A stretch of 10,333 bases of DNA from Paraglomus occultum (GCA_910592205.1 CAJVPJ010001351.1:1-10333), one strand, 5' to 3'. Numbered from the stretch's first letter, positions 1 through 8,251 are shown. Notes: generated by a model from the letters alone, not told the origin. Translations and numbers: made by a program.

Positions 1-119
1 CAGTATACAGTAGTGGTTGTAAACGGCCAATTTTGCTACGGAATTATGAAAATTCACACTTCGATTATCTAGAGTCAAGTTGATGAAACTCATGTACTTT
101 GTATTACTTAGATTTCGAA

Positions 120-137
120 CACCCAGTTTGCTGGGTG
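120..137. repeat. perfect 7-bp hairpin
   Basis: CACCCAG (120-126) and CTGGGTG (131-137) are exact inverted repeats around a TTTG loop. It is GC-rich inside AT-rich DNA. No U-run follows that would make it a Pol III or bacterial terminator, and it has no assigned function. Confidence 0.5.
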
Positions 138-330
138 GATAACTGACGGGCGATCAATTAATTAACTGCCCTCGTGGTCTTTTGAAGCGTTTTTCGAAAA
201 TAAAATCAAGGCGACCGACTAACAATAGATCAAAGGCATAGATAGCATCTTGCTAACTAACTTGTCTTTGCATAATATTGGAGCTGCAAGCAGAATACAG
301 TGTATCAATAAACTTGTGACGTTAAATAAA

Positions 331-390
331 TGTTCACTTATAAACATATTATAAGTTACAAAACTCTCAAACAACATATTGAAGTGAACA
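331..390. repeat. nested, mutually exclusive inverted repeats
   Basis: TGTTCACTT (331-339) is the exact reverse complement of AAGTGAACA (382-390). ACTTATAA (336-343) overlaps the first arm and is the exact reverse complement of TTATAAGT (349-356). The two stems share bases 336-339, so only one can form at a time. ACATATT also occurs twice inside (344-350 and again before 381). No coding frame runs through it. It could be a remnant of a small inverted-repeat element or chance in AT-rich DNA. Confidence 0.45.
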
Positions 391-1253
391 AAAAGGGACG
401 AAGCGACTCATAATGACATCTAGAAACGTTGACCACATGATTGTGGAATAACGAATCATGGATATTGTGTTACCGCACTAAATCAGTATTGTTAGTATTA
501 TCAACGAAAAAATAAAATAATCACCAGTCTGTAAAAAAAGAGCCAATGGCAGAAAGCAAAGGCGAGTTGTCTCAAAAATAAAATTAATGAAAAAAGAGGA
601 CACCCTAGCAAAACAAAACTAGATTAAATACGTTGTTCGTTGTACATTACATCTAGCAAACGTAAAAGACTATATTTTGTTTCAATGCTCAGGAAGGAAC
701 AATTCGAACAACAAAAAATTTCCATTTCTACAAGATCACGCTGATTCGGCGAACGTTTTCTTAGTGCTCCGATAAGAAACCGTACAAAAAAGACGCAAAG
801 CATACAATCATCTCATATCGCCATCAGTGTAAGTTTAAGTATTTACATTTTTATGAGAAAACGTGCTTCATACACGTAACCAATCAGTGCGCGAGAAAAG
901 TTTTTGGAATAAAATGCGTATCAAGCAAACATGATTTCTTCCGAAATACACGTCTAGTCGAAAGCCATCTAACACGTTTTGTACGCTCTATTCTTTGGCG
1001 TAATACAAATAAAAACTCGATAGTATTGATTTTTAACTTGCGCAATTCGTTTGTTTTGTTCACACCTTTCTATTTCTATTAACAAGCCTTCGATTGATCA
1101 AAATTGCAAAATAATGAAAATTATATGGGCAATGGCACTCATAATGTTGTTTTTCATTCAATTATATAACGCTTTATTATATTGGTATACGTATGTTGGT
1201 AATGCAGGGCTTGGAGTGGGTCAATGCAAGGATATAAGTTTGTAAACATTTCC

Positions 1254-1308
1254 GCGTTGTTAGTTGGGTGAACTAACAAGGTTCGATATAGCGCGTTGTG
1301 AGTTGGGT
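1254..1308. repeat. 16-bp imperfect direct repeat, 39-bp period
   Basis: GCGTTGTTAGTTGGGT (1254-1269) recurs as GCGTTGTGAGTTGGGT (1293-1308) with one mismatch. The intervening DNA contains GGTTCGATAT, which resembles part of a tRNA B box, but no tRNA cloverleaf fits around it. It lies just downstream of the small hydrophobic frame at 1114-1245. Confidence 0.45.
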
Positions 1309-1581
1309 ATGGCTGTTTTTCTTTGGCACAAGAAAAAAGAATAAGTGCTGATTTAATTCATGCTATTAACTTTGAAAATATTTAAGTGTCATCTGAACTA
1401 ACATTATAAAAAACTGATGTGCGATTTGTCAAAGGAATGACATTACACTTGTTTTATACTCAATGTAGGGCAGATTCATCCGTAGTTTATTTTATGGTAT
1501 TGATCAATTAATGACTGAATGCGACATTTATCTATAAACTTCCATCCGCGTATTAACGCTAACTCACCCGCAAAAACAAAT

Positions 1582-1713
1582 ATGGAAACCAAAAGGCTAA
1601 ACGAAGATCAAGCGGAAGCCCTAAAAAGAGAATATCAAGCAAGTGATGAAACTAATGAGACATACAGTAAATGGCAACTTAATTGGAGGGAGAGAAAAGT
1701 TGCAGGTAGGTGA
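1582..1713 (+). CDS. weak candidate exon, charged helical protein
   Basis: The frame opens at 1519 and has an internal ATG at 1582 with A at -3 and G at +4. It encodes a charged, probably helical segment containing NEDQAEALKREYQ and SKWQLNWRERK. I do not recognise it. It has a faint homeodomain-helix look but lacks the diagnostic WFxNxR helix. The frame closes at TGA just after 1713, but a good donor (CAG|GTAGGT) lies at 1705/1706, so this could be a first exon. The nearest acceptors (1737, 1743) lead into early stops, so I cannot join it to a second exon without a frame change. The base composition looks coding. Confidence is low. Confidence 0.22.
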   Translation: METKRLNEDQAEALKREYQASDETNETYSKWQLNWRERKVAGR

Positions 1714-1772
1714 TTTTCTTTTTGCAAATAATTTTAGTGTTAGTAACCCACGATTATCTTTAAATCGTTACA

Positions 1773-2261
1773 ATGGATCAAACAGATACACTCCTCGATA
1801 TTGATAAAAATATTATCGCAAGTCTCCACACACAACGATTACTGTCAGATCCATCATGGCAAGGTCAAACTATGGTAACTTTTCACACTCTATATCTCTT
1901 GAAGAAAAAAAAATCAATTATGTCCGTTAGACGTCTTCTACGCATACGCCAATATGACTCATCAGGTGTCAGTTTGCATTATTAATAGATTGCATATTGC
2001 ATTACAAATTCAGGCTTCTGCATCTTTTTTTTAATTTCGTGAACATCGTCCTCATCATTGTTTCCGCTGTTTCTGTATCCATCACATTCCATGCATTCTT
2101 AGGAAAATCGTTTGTTCGTCGAGAAACAAGAATGAATAGAACAATATGAACAATATGAACAAGAACGACAAAGGTTGGAGAAAGAGGGTGAGAAAAGAGC
2201 ACGAGAAAGAAAACGAGAAAAGAACAGGAGCAGGAAAAGGAAACACGAGTGGGATTATTAG
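1773..2261 (+). CDS. candidate two-exon gene with E/K/R coiled-coil tail
   Basis: The ATG at 1773 has a good context (ACAATGG) and is preceded in frame by a stop. The frame runs to a donor G|GTGTCA at 1965/1966 (phase 1). An acceptor ATAG at 2136-2139 then opens a frame in matching phase, giving 104 codons plus a TAG at 2259-2261. The second exon begins with a duplicated AACAATATG unit (QYEQYEQ). It continues as an almost purely charged helix, containing QERQRLEKEGEKR and NRSRKRK, and ends HEWDY. Such tails are common in nuclear RNA-processing proteins and include nuclear-localisation-like basic clusters. The 174-nt intron is longer than others in this window. A 9-A run near 1910 could hide an indel, and 1875-1930 could be another intron but its phase does not fit. 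I do not recognise the family. Confidence 0.3.
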
Positions 2262-2663
2262 TGAACTTAGTATAGTTGAATAAGCCAGAAAGAAGAGGCA
2301 GGGGTCATGGCGATTGTCAAGCTATCAGTATTAACGGGTATTTGCATTTCTTCACAAGCCTTTAGGAGGAGGAGGAGGATGTGAACATCAGACGAACTCA
2401 AAAATGACATGAAAATACGACAGTACCTTTGTTTGACTCACACGATAAGTTTGAATGTATGTTAATACGTACATAGTCTGTTAAGAAATGCGTTGTTTAT
2501 TGTTCATGAATTTTGAATGCCTCTGCGTGAAATAGACATATTCCTTGAAGAAATTCTTCATCTTTGAAAAAGTGGTTACTCCCATGACGTGTCCTCTCAA
2601 CTGAGAACATCTCTATCACCCTCACAAGTCACTCATCCTTCAAGTATGTTGACCCGTATTTCC
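2262..2663. other. intergenic, between convergent 3' ends
   Basis: There is no gene here. It separates the plus-strand candidate ending at 2261 from the minus-strand t6A enzyme ending at 2664, so both 3' ends face it. It holds a short GGA microsatellite (about five units, 2364-2379). On the minus strand there is an AATAAA (read 2501 to 2496) about 165 nt beyond the t6A enzyme stop, a possible poly(A) signal. Confidence 0.5.
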
Positions 2664-4054
2664 TTATCTCAAAATATCGATCGGCCATTTCGGTATTTTG
2701 TTCAAAAAAGTAACCGTCAATTTGATACCAGCCCAGGCAATCATTACTCCATTATCTGCGCAAAGCTCAGGAGGTGGGAAAAATAGTTCAATATCGTCCT
2801 CCGTCGCTAGCTTGTTCGACCTATTATAAGAATAATTAAAAGACGAAAGAGAGAAGTCATATGTTGGGATGCAGTAAACCTACTCCTAGGAGAACCCTTC
2901 CTCCCCTATTATTATTCTCCTTACCTCTCTCTAAACAAACCCACTGCTCGCAACACCTCCACTACAAAACCAATTTCCTCACGTTCCGATCAAATGCTCT
3001 ACAGCGACATATTGAAACACAGCTGCCAGATCTCTCCTGACCTCTTCATCTTCTACATCCAACTTTTCCTCCTCGATCAAATATTTCACTGCCGTTTTCA
3101 ATCCAGTTAAATGTTGAAGTTGAAATTTGTCCTTGGTCATTGGGATTGGGAAGTTATTTTAGAGGCGTTACCAAGAGAAGCATAGCGTCCGAGTGCAGCG
3201 CCAGGCCACCAGAGCGCCCGGGAAGCCAAGGAATGTTTAAGAGGCGGGTGACTTTGTCAAATGCTTCACTGATCGAGTCACCAACCGTCGTAGAGAGAAT
3301 AGTATGAGAATTCACGTGGCGGGTTAACAGCATCAGCGTATGGCCACCGGAAATTAATAGAGTCAGATAGGGAAAGGAGAGAAGTGGATTCAAGAGACGC
3401 AGAGTCAGAGCGTGAGCTTCCTAATTAACAAAACGAATGAGTTTACAAACGAGCATGATATTTGTAGCAAGGAAACGAATTGTCGTGATTACCATATGAT
3501 GAAATCCAATTATTGGCTTCCTGACATTTAATCATTCAAAAATCAGATTCATCGTAAAGCAGACTTTTTACATGCTCTCCCAATTCTCAGAATCGTACTC
3601 CCTTCCCCCCTTACCTCAAAACACAAGCCAGACTCTTAGCCGCGTCTACGCCAACGCCCAAACAGGGACCTAATCCCGGCCCTATTGTAACAGCAATGAT
3701 ATCAACATCCCTAAGAACGTCAACTCTTGCCTCTTCCACTACGTCTCTAATCACTGTCGGTAGATTCTTTCTATGACTTACCATAGCGAGCGTGAGTACT
3801 ATTCCGCCCTTGGGCTCGTGAAGGTGGGATTGAAGATGAATGCAGTCACTAAGAATGGCACGAGAAGAAGTGACAATGCCTACTGCTGTGTCGTCACAGG
3901 AGGTTTCGATGCCAAGAGCTGTGATGTGGGGAGAAGAGAATGACGTTTGGACGGAGAAATTTCGAAAGTGGGAAACAGACAAACGCGGGAAGAGACATTG
4001 GAGGGTTATGGGGTATTGGCGGACGGTAAGTCTAAATTGTGTGAATGCATACAT
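2664..4054 (-). pseudogene. QRI7: mitochondrial tRNA t6A37 threonylcarbamoyltransferase (Qri7/OSGEPL1/TsaD family), frame-broken
   Basis: Members of this family transfer threonylcarbamoyl from TC-AMP (made by Sua5) to A37 of ANN-decoding mitochondrial tRNAs. The four exons on the minus strand are 4054-3615, 3520-3493, 3420-2925 and 2820-2664. Introns are 94, 72 and 104 nt with canonical GT-AG ends. Residues 1-43 are Arg/Ser-rich with no acidic residue, which fits a mitochondrial presequence. Family motifs are visible: GIETSCDDTAVGI (48-60), TIGPGLGPCLGVG (123-135), metal-site HHMEAHAL across exons 2/3, LISGGHT, GDSISEAFDKV, TGLKTAVKYL, SGGVAS, FPPPELCADNGVMIAWAG and a PKWPID end. Exons 1, 2 and 4 are open, but exon 3 needs about five single-base shifts, near 3205, 3149, 2980, 2965 and 2933. 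Their net effect restores the phase at the last junction. The expected product is about 370 residues, slightly under the roughly 400 of relatives. Homology is certain; whether it is decayed or mis-assembled is not. Confidence 0.92.
3493..3520 (-). other. QRI7: 28-nt microexon of the QRI7-like gene
   Basis: Flanked by ATGTCAG acceptor and GTAATC donor, these 28 nt complete the split Arg codon (AG|G) left by exon 1 and encode KPIIGFHHM. That is the stretch expected between the SLA helix and the EAHAL of TsaD proteins. The next exon starts in phase 0 with GAA GCT CAC (E-A-H). The intron therefore falls inside the His-x3-His metal-binding motif. Skipping it would leave 440 nt joined to exon 3 in a different phase and would remove one metal ligand. 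Confidence 0.88.
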
Positions 4055-4887
4055 GGCATAGCGTGATGAAATTTTGTTGTAAGATCAAAAAAATCTAAGT
4101 AACACCCATTGAAAATTTACCCTATCCGGTAAGCAATAAAGAACGAACCCAACTGTGCATATTAATATAGCCGTTGTAAATATGGATTTTCTGACCGTGA
4201 ATGCTAAAAACATTATTTTGCTTGTCATTTTATTCCTTAAAAGGAGCCTTTAATACTTGTTGACACTATTTAATACTTGATGCATGGATAGCTCGAAAAA
4301 CAGTGCTTTTTTTTCTTTTGCGTTCGGCTTGGTTTTTTTGTACGCGACTTTCCCATATTAGGGATGGAGGCCTAGTGCTCACGAAAAGTGGACGCGCAAT
4401 CACGTCTTTCAATGTCTTTGATTTTTACCCATTACTGAATGCAGCATGCACGGCATTACTACGTTCGGTCTATTCTAAATCGGCTACGACATGATAACAG
4501 TACTAGTCTTGTTACCGTTACTTATTTAGCAGATTAGAAGTTGTTGTTATTGTAACGGTCCACAAGCGAAGTGACGATCGATGTATGAAGGCAAAATTCT
4601 CATCCAAAAACAATGAACGCGTATACGCATGTTATCAATTGCTCAGATAGTCGGCCAGATGTAATTTCGCGCAGTTGATATGAACGGAATAGCTCTCTTC
4701 CATTTTATTCTCGTTATTAGATTTACATCGGAAGACCGTTAACTCAACAATATTGACATGGAAGCATATTGGACGAGAAAAAAACTTTGAATAAAACTGT
4801 AAAATTGCTCATGACTTACAGATTTATTATTATTCAAAAAAAAGTTTTCGTCTCTAATTATAAGAAATAAACGTATTAATATTGTAA
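4055..4887. other. intergenic region upstream of the QRI7-like gene
   Basis: About 830 nt lie between the start of the t6A enzyme and the end of the kinase, both on the minus strand, so it holds the former's promoter and the latter's 3' UTR. TTTAATACTTG is directly repeated at 4249-4259 and 4269-4279. ACCGTTAC (4514-4521) and GTAACGGT (4552-4559) form an exact 8-bp inverted repeat with a 30-nt loop. An open frame at 4303-4494 (+) begins with GTG, has no ATG and resembles no family I know, so I do not call it a gene. Confidence 0.45.
4823..4828 (-). promoter_or_regulatory. possible poly(A) signal of kinase gene 1
   Basis: AATAAA on the minus strand, 60 nt beyond the kinase stop codon at 4888. 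The position is typical for a eukaryotic cleavage signal. No transcript evidence is available. Confidence 0.4.
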
Positions 4888-7718
4888 TTAGTTTTGTTGT
4901 AACAGCGTATAGCTCATACCTGCAGCCGAATCCAAATCATAACCACGACTGTTTCTTGGCTTGGGCAAATCTCCAGTAGGTAGTACCTTACTGGAGTATT
5001 TACTCTCCTTTTCAAGATTTGATAATGGTTTGACATTATTATGGTAAATGGTATTCCACATGTCATCAGAATTACCCTTATCCAACTCTTGCCCAAGATT
5101 GAAAATATATGGCCAAACTGTGAATGCATCCGGACGTTTGTCAGGATCAGCATCACAACACCATTCAGCAAGTTTCCTGTATTCTTCTGGCGTTGAGTCA
5201 GGCATTCTTGGCCGTAGCCCACCCATGATATCACAGACTAAATCTCTGTTGAATTCTCTATCTCTGAAAGGTGGTTCACCAGTAGCAATTAAATACATAA
5301 TAATACCAAAAGAATATATGTCTGATTTCTGAGTAAATTTGCAAGTATGAAAGACTTCTGGTGCAATAAAGGGTAAGACACCTTGAATGGTTGAATTTTG
5401 CTGATGTGAATTCACTGGTTGAGAAAGACCAAGATCACATATATATGTTTCTATCTTATCTGAATTGTGATGCATAACTACATTCCCACCATGAAGATCA
5501 CAATGCATTAACCCTTCACTATGAATATCTTTCAAATAATATGCAATATCTTCCAGATACTGTAATTTCCTTCTCCATGACAAATCATTAATATTTTCAT
5601 GCAAATGAGATAAAAGACCACCATGGTTGGCATGTTGCATAACAATCATTAACTCATTTGTTTCTGGGTCTTGTGTGAATCCATAAAGTCGAAGGAATTT
5701 ACTATACTGGTTTGCACACTTGGCATGATTTCTGAACTATTAAATAAAATAAACAGAGTAATTATTATGTTGAATTATAATATCACTTAGTCAAAATATT
5801 GAAGATTACTTACCTCATTGATAAATAGTAATAGTTTGTCAGAACCCTTGAAGCACTTTAGTACAACTGCTTTTAGCATATTGATATGCTTTTTTGACCC
5901 ACCAATGTATTTGGCAGTATAGACTGTTCCATAACCACCAGCTCCGATCTTTTTAATTTCAATAAAGTCATAATACTGCATGTACTCGACATCTTCATTG
6001 ATCTGTTTGAATCTGTCCAATAATGAATGTATATCAAGGGAAAAAACTAGATAATATGCTTGAGTATATGGCTCTTGAGTTATTCCACACATGAAACGAT
6101 TCTCTATCTCAGGGGTTGGTATCTCTGGATATTTCTGAGTTAGCTATTTGAGTAAACAATACAGTAATTACACCAGTCAACGCAATGCATATTAATATGA
6201 ATATTAGTACCATTTGCATTATTTTACAAATAAATAATTTACCTGAAAGTCAGATAACAATGCATCCTGTCTGTCAACTGTTATCTTTTTAAGCATCACG
6301 TTTGTCCATTCATTTACCATTGGTTTTAGCCATTCTGCTATATGTGTGCATCCATGGAATAATGATGACATTTGTTGTATATTTCTCAATTGAGAATACT
6401 TTATATCTATCCATTTCAAACTGTCATACTTGGTCTTCCACTCGTTAATCAACGAAGCCGAAATATTACTATGACACATAATAATAATGCATTTATTTCG
6501 GGGTTTAATCGCCTTGTACACGCCAGGCATAATCCATACTCCGATTTTATTAGATAATACTTTTGTTCGCTTGCTTTATATGTGAATCCGATGGTAACCC
6601 AAACATCCGTGTTAAGAATATCTGGATGCTTATCGTATAACTAGTGAAAATGATCCATACTAATGAGTCAATTATTATTTAACTATTTTCAATGACATGC
6701 CGCATAAGTAAATAGTTTACCTCAGCATAATATAAATCATGTGTCTTGTCTGTTATCTCAAGTGGACTCAATTTAATGTATGCGTCAGTAGATACAGATA
6801 GACCATTCAAGTATTTAAATATCCTCTCATCATCAATACAATCGTATGGAATCCATTCCAAATAGGTCTGTTTGTAGTTGAGTCTTCTTAATAAGCTCAT
6901 CGAGTTGTCTATTGGTACTAGTCCATCCATCACATAATTGTTTATGTCCGCATATGCACCATACGGGACTACATCGGAGTAGTCCACATGCAGCGCAGAA
7001 TCCATAGCGAGAATAATAATGGTAAAAGAGTTTATTAGCAACCATGTAATAATTATCACGGTACTTGGTAAATCCTTCTATCAAGCAGTTGCGATAATAA
7101 AGCCATTTGGAATATCTTCTAAAATGAATAACGGCATTGTTGTGTTCGTGCGTTGGAAGTGAGTATATCCTGGCAAACTCACTCACAAGTGTTGGCGTAC
7201 ATGTTTCACCGTTTCCAAGTAGTAGTAATGTATAATAAGTAGCGTAGTAGACGTTGTCAACTTGAGTTGGCTCTATATCGGTAATCTGCCAGCTAGGAAT
7301 CCAGCGAAGTTTTGCATAATCACTTGATAAGGAGGATTGAACCAAATTGTTAAGTGCTGGATTATTAACAATCCCTGGCCTTAGCGACATAGTTTGAACT
7401 ATCGAGGCTGGGTGTGTGTTACATTTACAAGCCAAGCCATCAGCCAATAAAATTGACTCGTTTACTTTTCTCTCAGTTAATGTGCGCTCCTCACGCAGAA
7501 TTATTAGTACGTCATAAATATTATTATATTCGTAAGTAATTGCCTCACCGCAGAAACTGTACACGTTTCTTCCTAGATAAACTGCGTTCGGAATGAAGTG
7601 CAGCGTATTTACATTGCCAAATAACCTCATACTAAATCAAGAAATAAATAGTAACTAAAATATGCTCACTTTTTACGTACGCAATTTCAACATACCATAA
7701 TAGCCAAATTTGTTTCAT
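4888..7718 (-). CDS. multi-module protein kinase, tyrosine-kinase-like (Glomeromycotina type)
   Basis: The predicted exons on the minus strand are 7718-7696, 7631-6721, 6640-6243, 6143-5814 and 5736-4888, with introns of 64, 80, 99 and 77 nt. All are GT-AG and in phase. I chose the ATG at 7718 because its 23-nt exon ends at a strong GTATGT donor and joins in frame to the exon whose first ATG is at 7630; starting at 7630 is the alternative. The last two exons encode a complete kinase domain: IGAGGYGTV loop, VVLK lysine, FINE helix-C Glu, HCDLHGGN catalytic loop, DLG, APE and the KRP end. The catalytic residues are present, so it is probably active, perhaps signalling. DLG replaces DFG. Upstream lie degenerate N-lobe modules with Cys motifs. 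Two single-base frame breaks (about 6866 and 6480) lie in the N-terminal half. A donor-like GTATGA at 4919 may add another 3' exon. Confidence 0.85.
4971..4996. repeat. 12-bp bulged hairpin within the kinase tail
   Basis: CTCCAGTA and TACTGGAG are exact 8-bp arms. Inside them GGTA and TACC pair around a single G, leaving one bulged T. It lies in codons for the SSKVLPTG segment. It is present without change in the second copy at 10137-10162, in the middle of a 50-base identical run. Confidence 0.6.
5083..5975 (-). other. intact catalytic protein-kinase domain
   Basis: This covers the last part of one exon, a 77-nt intron (5813-5737) and most of the last exon. The Gly loop is encoded near 5948-5922 and the ATP-binding Lys near 5858. 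The helix-C Glu is the last codon before the intron. The GFTQDPETNELMIV strands 4/5 follow near 5682. The catalytic Asp of HCDLHGGN is near 5499, the metal-binding Asp of DLG near 5436, then APE, DIYSFG and CCDADPDKRPD. All residues needed for phosphotransfer are present and the frame is uninterrupted. Confidence 0.9.
5976..6413 (-). other. degenerate N-lobe module C
   Basis: It begins with LKWIDIKYSQLRNI, the position of the W-I-P-Y-D linker, and reaches GITQEPYTQAYYLVF, which aligns with strands 4/5 of the real kinase (GFTQDPETNELMIVM). There is no Gly loop, no Lys and no Cys motif. A 99-nt phase-0 intron (6242-6144) lies 19 residues before GIT. It directly precedes the true kinase domain. 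Confidence 0.55.
6480..6866 (-). other. degenerate N-lobe module B with Cys motif
   Basis: It begins with YLEWIPYDCID, the linker seen before the catalytic domain in fungal relatives. It runs through DLYYAE, then an 80-nt phase-0 intron (6720-6641), then GFTYKASEQKYYLI. It ends with a Cys motif YGLCLAC...C, corresponding to the YGLCxxC...WCxxC signature of the family. The last part is interrupted by a single-base frame break near 6480. No catalytic residues are present. Confidence 0.6.
6877..7303 (-). other. degenerate N-lobe module A with Cys motif
   Basis: It has RWIPSWQITDIEPTQV, then VYYATYY (compare VYTAKY in the real kinase), then EGFTKYRDNYYMV. A Cys-rich segment YGFCAACGLLRCSPVWCICG follows, with WTSTNRQLDELIKKTQ leading into module B. 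An earlier DGLACKCN (near 7439) preceded by AITYEYNNIYDVLII suggests that a further half-module opens the protein. GTGAGT and TTTTAG sites near 7190-7125 sit where the other modules have introns, but their phase does not fit, so I read through them. Confidence 0.55.
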
Positions 7719-7860
7719 AGATGACCTTATCTCAGATAGTAGTTATATTGCTTTCGTAAAATCCGAACCTATGATGAAAAATTGTTCAAAAGGGTAAAGC
7801 TATTTCAAGATTGGATAACGCTGGAACTTTCAAACAAGTCAATTTTGCCAATATTTGCCG

Positions 7861-7965
7861 ATGAATAATATCAATTCCGATAATTCGGAGTTTGACAATA
7901 ATGGTGAAGCTCTTCAAGAACTTAAGCAAAATTATGTTATCACATTACTGAAAAATTTGCGCTAG
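7861..7965 (+). CDS. short candidate N-terminal exon, Asn/Glu-rich
   Basis: The ATG at 7861 opens 34 codons of an Asn/Asp/Glu-rich polypeptide (MNNINSDNSEFDNNGEALQ...), ending at TAG. Such low-complexity N-termini are common in AT-rich fungal genomes. It diverges from the kinase gene with 142 nt between the two ATGs, so the two could share a promoter. After the stop another frame stays open from 7965 to 8147, suggesting either an indel or an unrecognised intron. I cannot name it. Confidence 0.25.
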   Translation: MNNINSDNSEFDNNGEALQELKQNYVITLLKNLR

Positions 7966-8251
7966 TGAAAAATGACATTATAGACATCATAATTACGACG
8001 AGCAACGTTACTGATGCCATTTCAATCGGCCAGCCACTCTTACATTTACTAGGTAGAGCTATGCAACTCCTAGTGTTACGAAACAGGGTATACCAATCCC
8101 CTTCAAGTCAAACCGTATCTAAGCAGCACCCAATGCGGACGTTTTGACATCACGACTTGCAAGGACGATTTAAAAATGCTTAAGAAAATATTCGCTTATA
8201 TATTATACATATAACGGGACATCTATACTTCGTTGATGGTCAAAACCGTAC

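Larger units (their letters stand above)
1..1500. other. gene-poor AT-rich stretch
   Basis: I see no convincing gene on either strand; stops are frequent in all frames. The longest ATG-initiated frame I noted is at 1114-1245 (+), 43 codons with a hydrophobic run (IIWAMALIMLFF) near its start and two glycine-rich turns after it. It could be a signal-anchor exon or chance, and nothing around it supports a gene. Short repeats in this stretch are listed separately. It may be distal promoter or intergenic DNA for the candidates that start near 1582 and 1773. Confidence 0.5.

Noticed and set aside
1254-1320. tRNA gene suggested by GGTTCGATAT
   Set aside because: No acceptor stem, anticodon stem or matching A box can be placed around it.
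2002-2202. Minus-strand open frame
   Set aside because: It is antisense to the E/K/R repeat; the hydrophobic look comes from reading purine-rich repeats on the opposite strand.
2589-2786. Open frame on the plus strand
   Set aside because: It lies opposite the last exon (FPPPELCADNGVMIAWAG) of the t6A enzyme and has no family resemblance.
3770-3784. Perfect-looking splice donor ATG|GTAAGT in exon 1 of the t6A enzyme
   Set aside because: Reading through gives SHRKNLPTVI and a continuous family match up to GPGLGPCLGVG, so the site is apparently not used.
3840-4061. Open frame on the plus strand across the t6A enzyme's first exon
   Set aside because: The minus strand encodes unmistakable TsaD-family motifs here; the plus-strand frame is its antisense shadow.
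4303-4494. Open frame of 63 codons on the plus strand
   Set aside because: It starts with GTG, has no ATG or supported acceptor, and has no recognisable motif.
6480-6866. Programmed ribosomal frameshifting as explanation of the kinase breaks
   Set aside because: I see no slippery heptamer with a downstream structure, and similar breaks occur in unrelated genes in this window.
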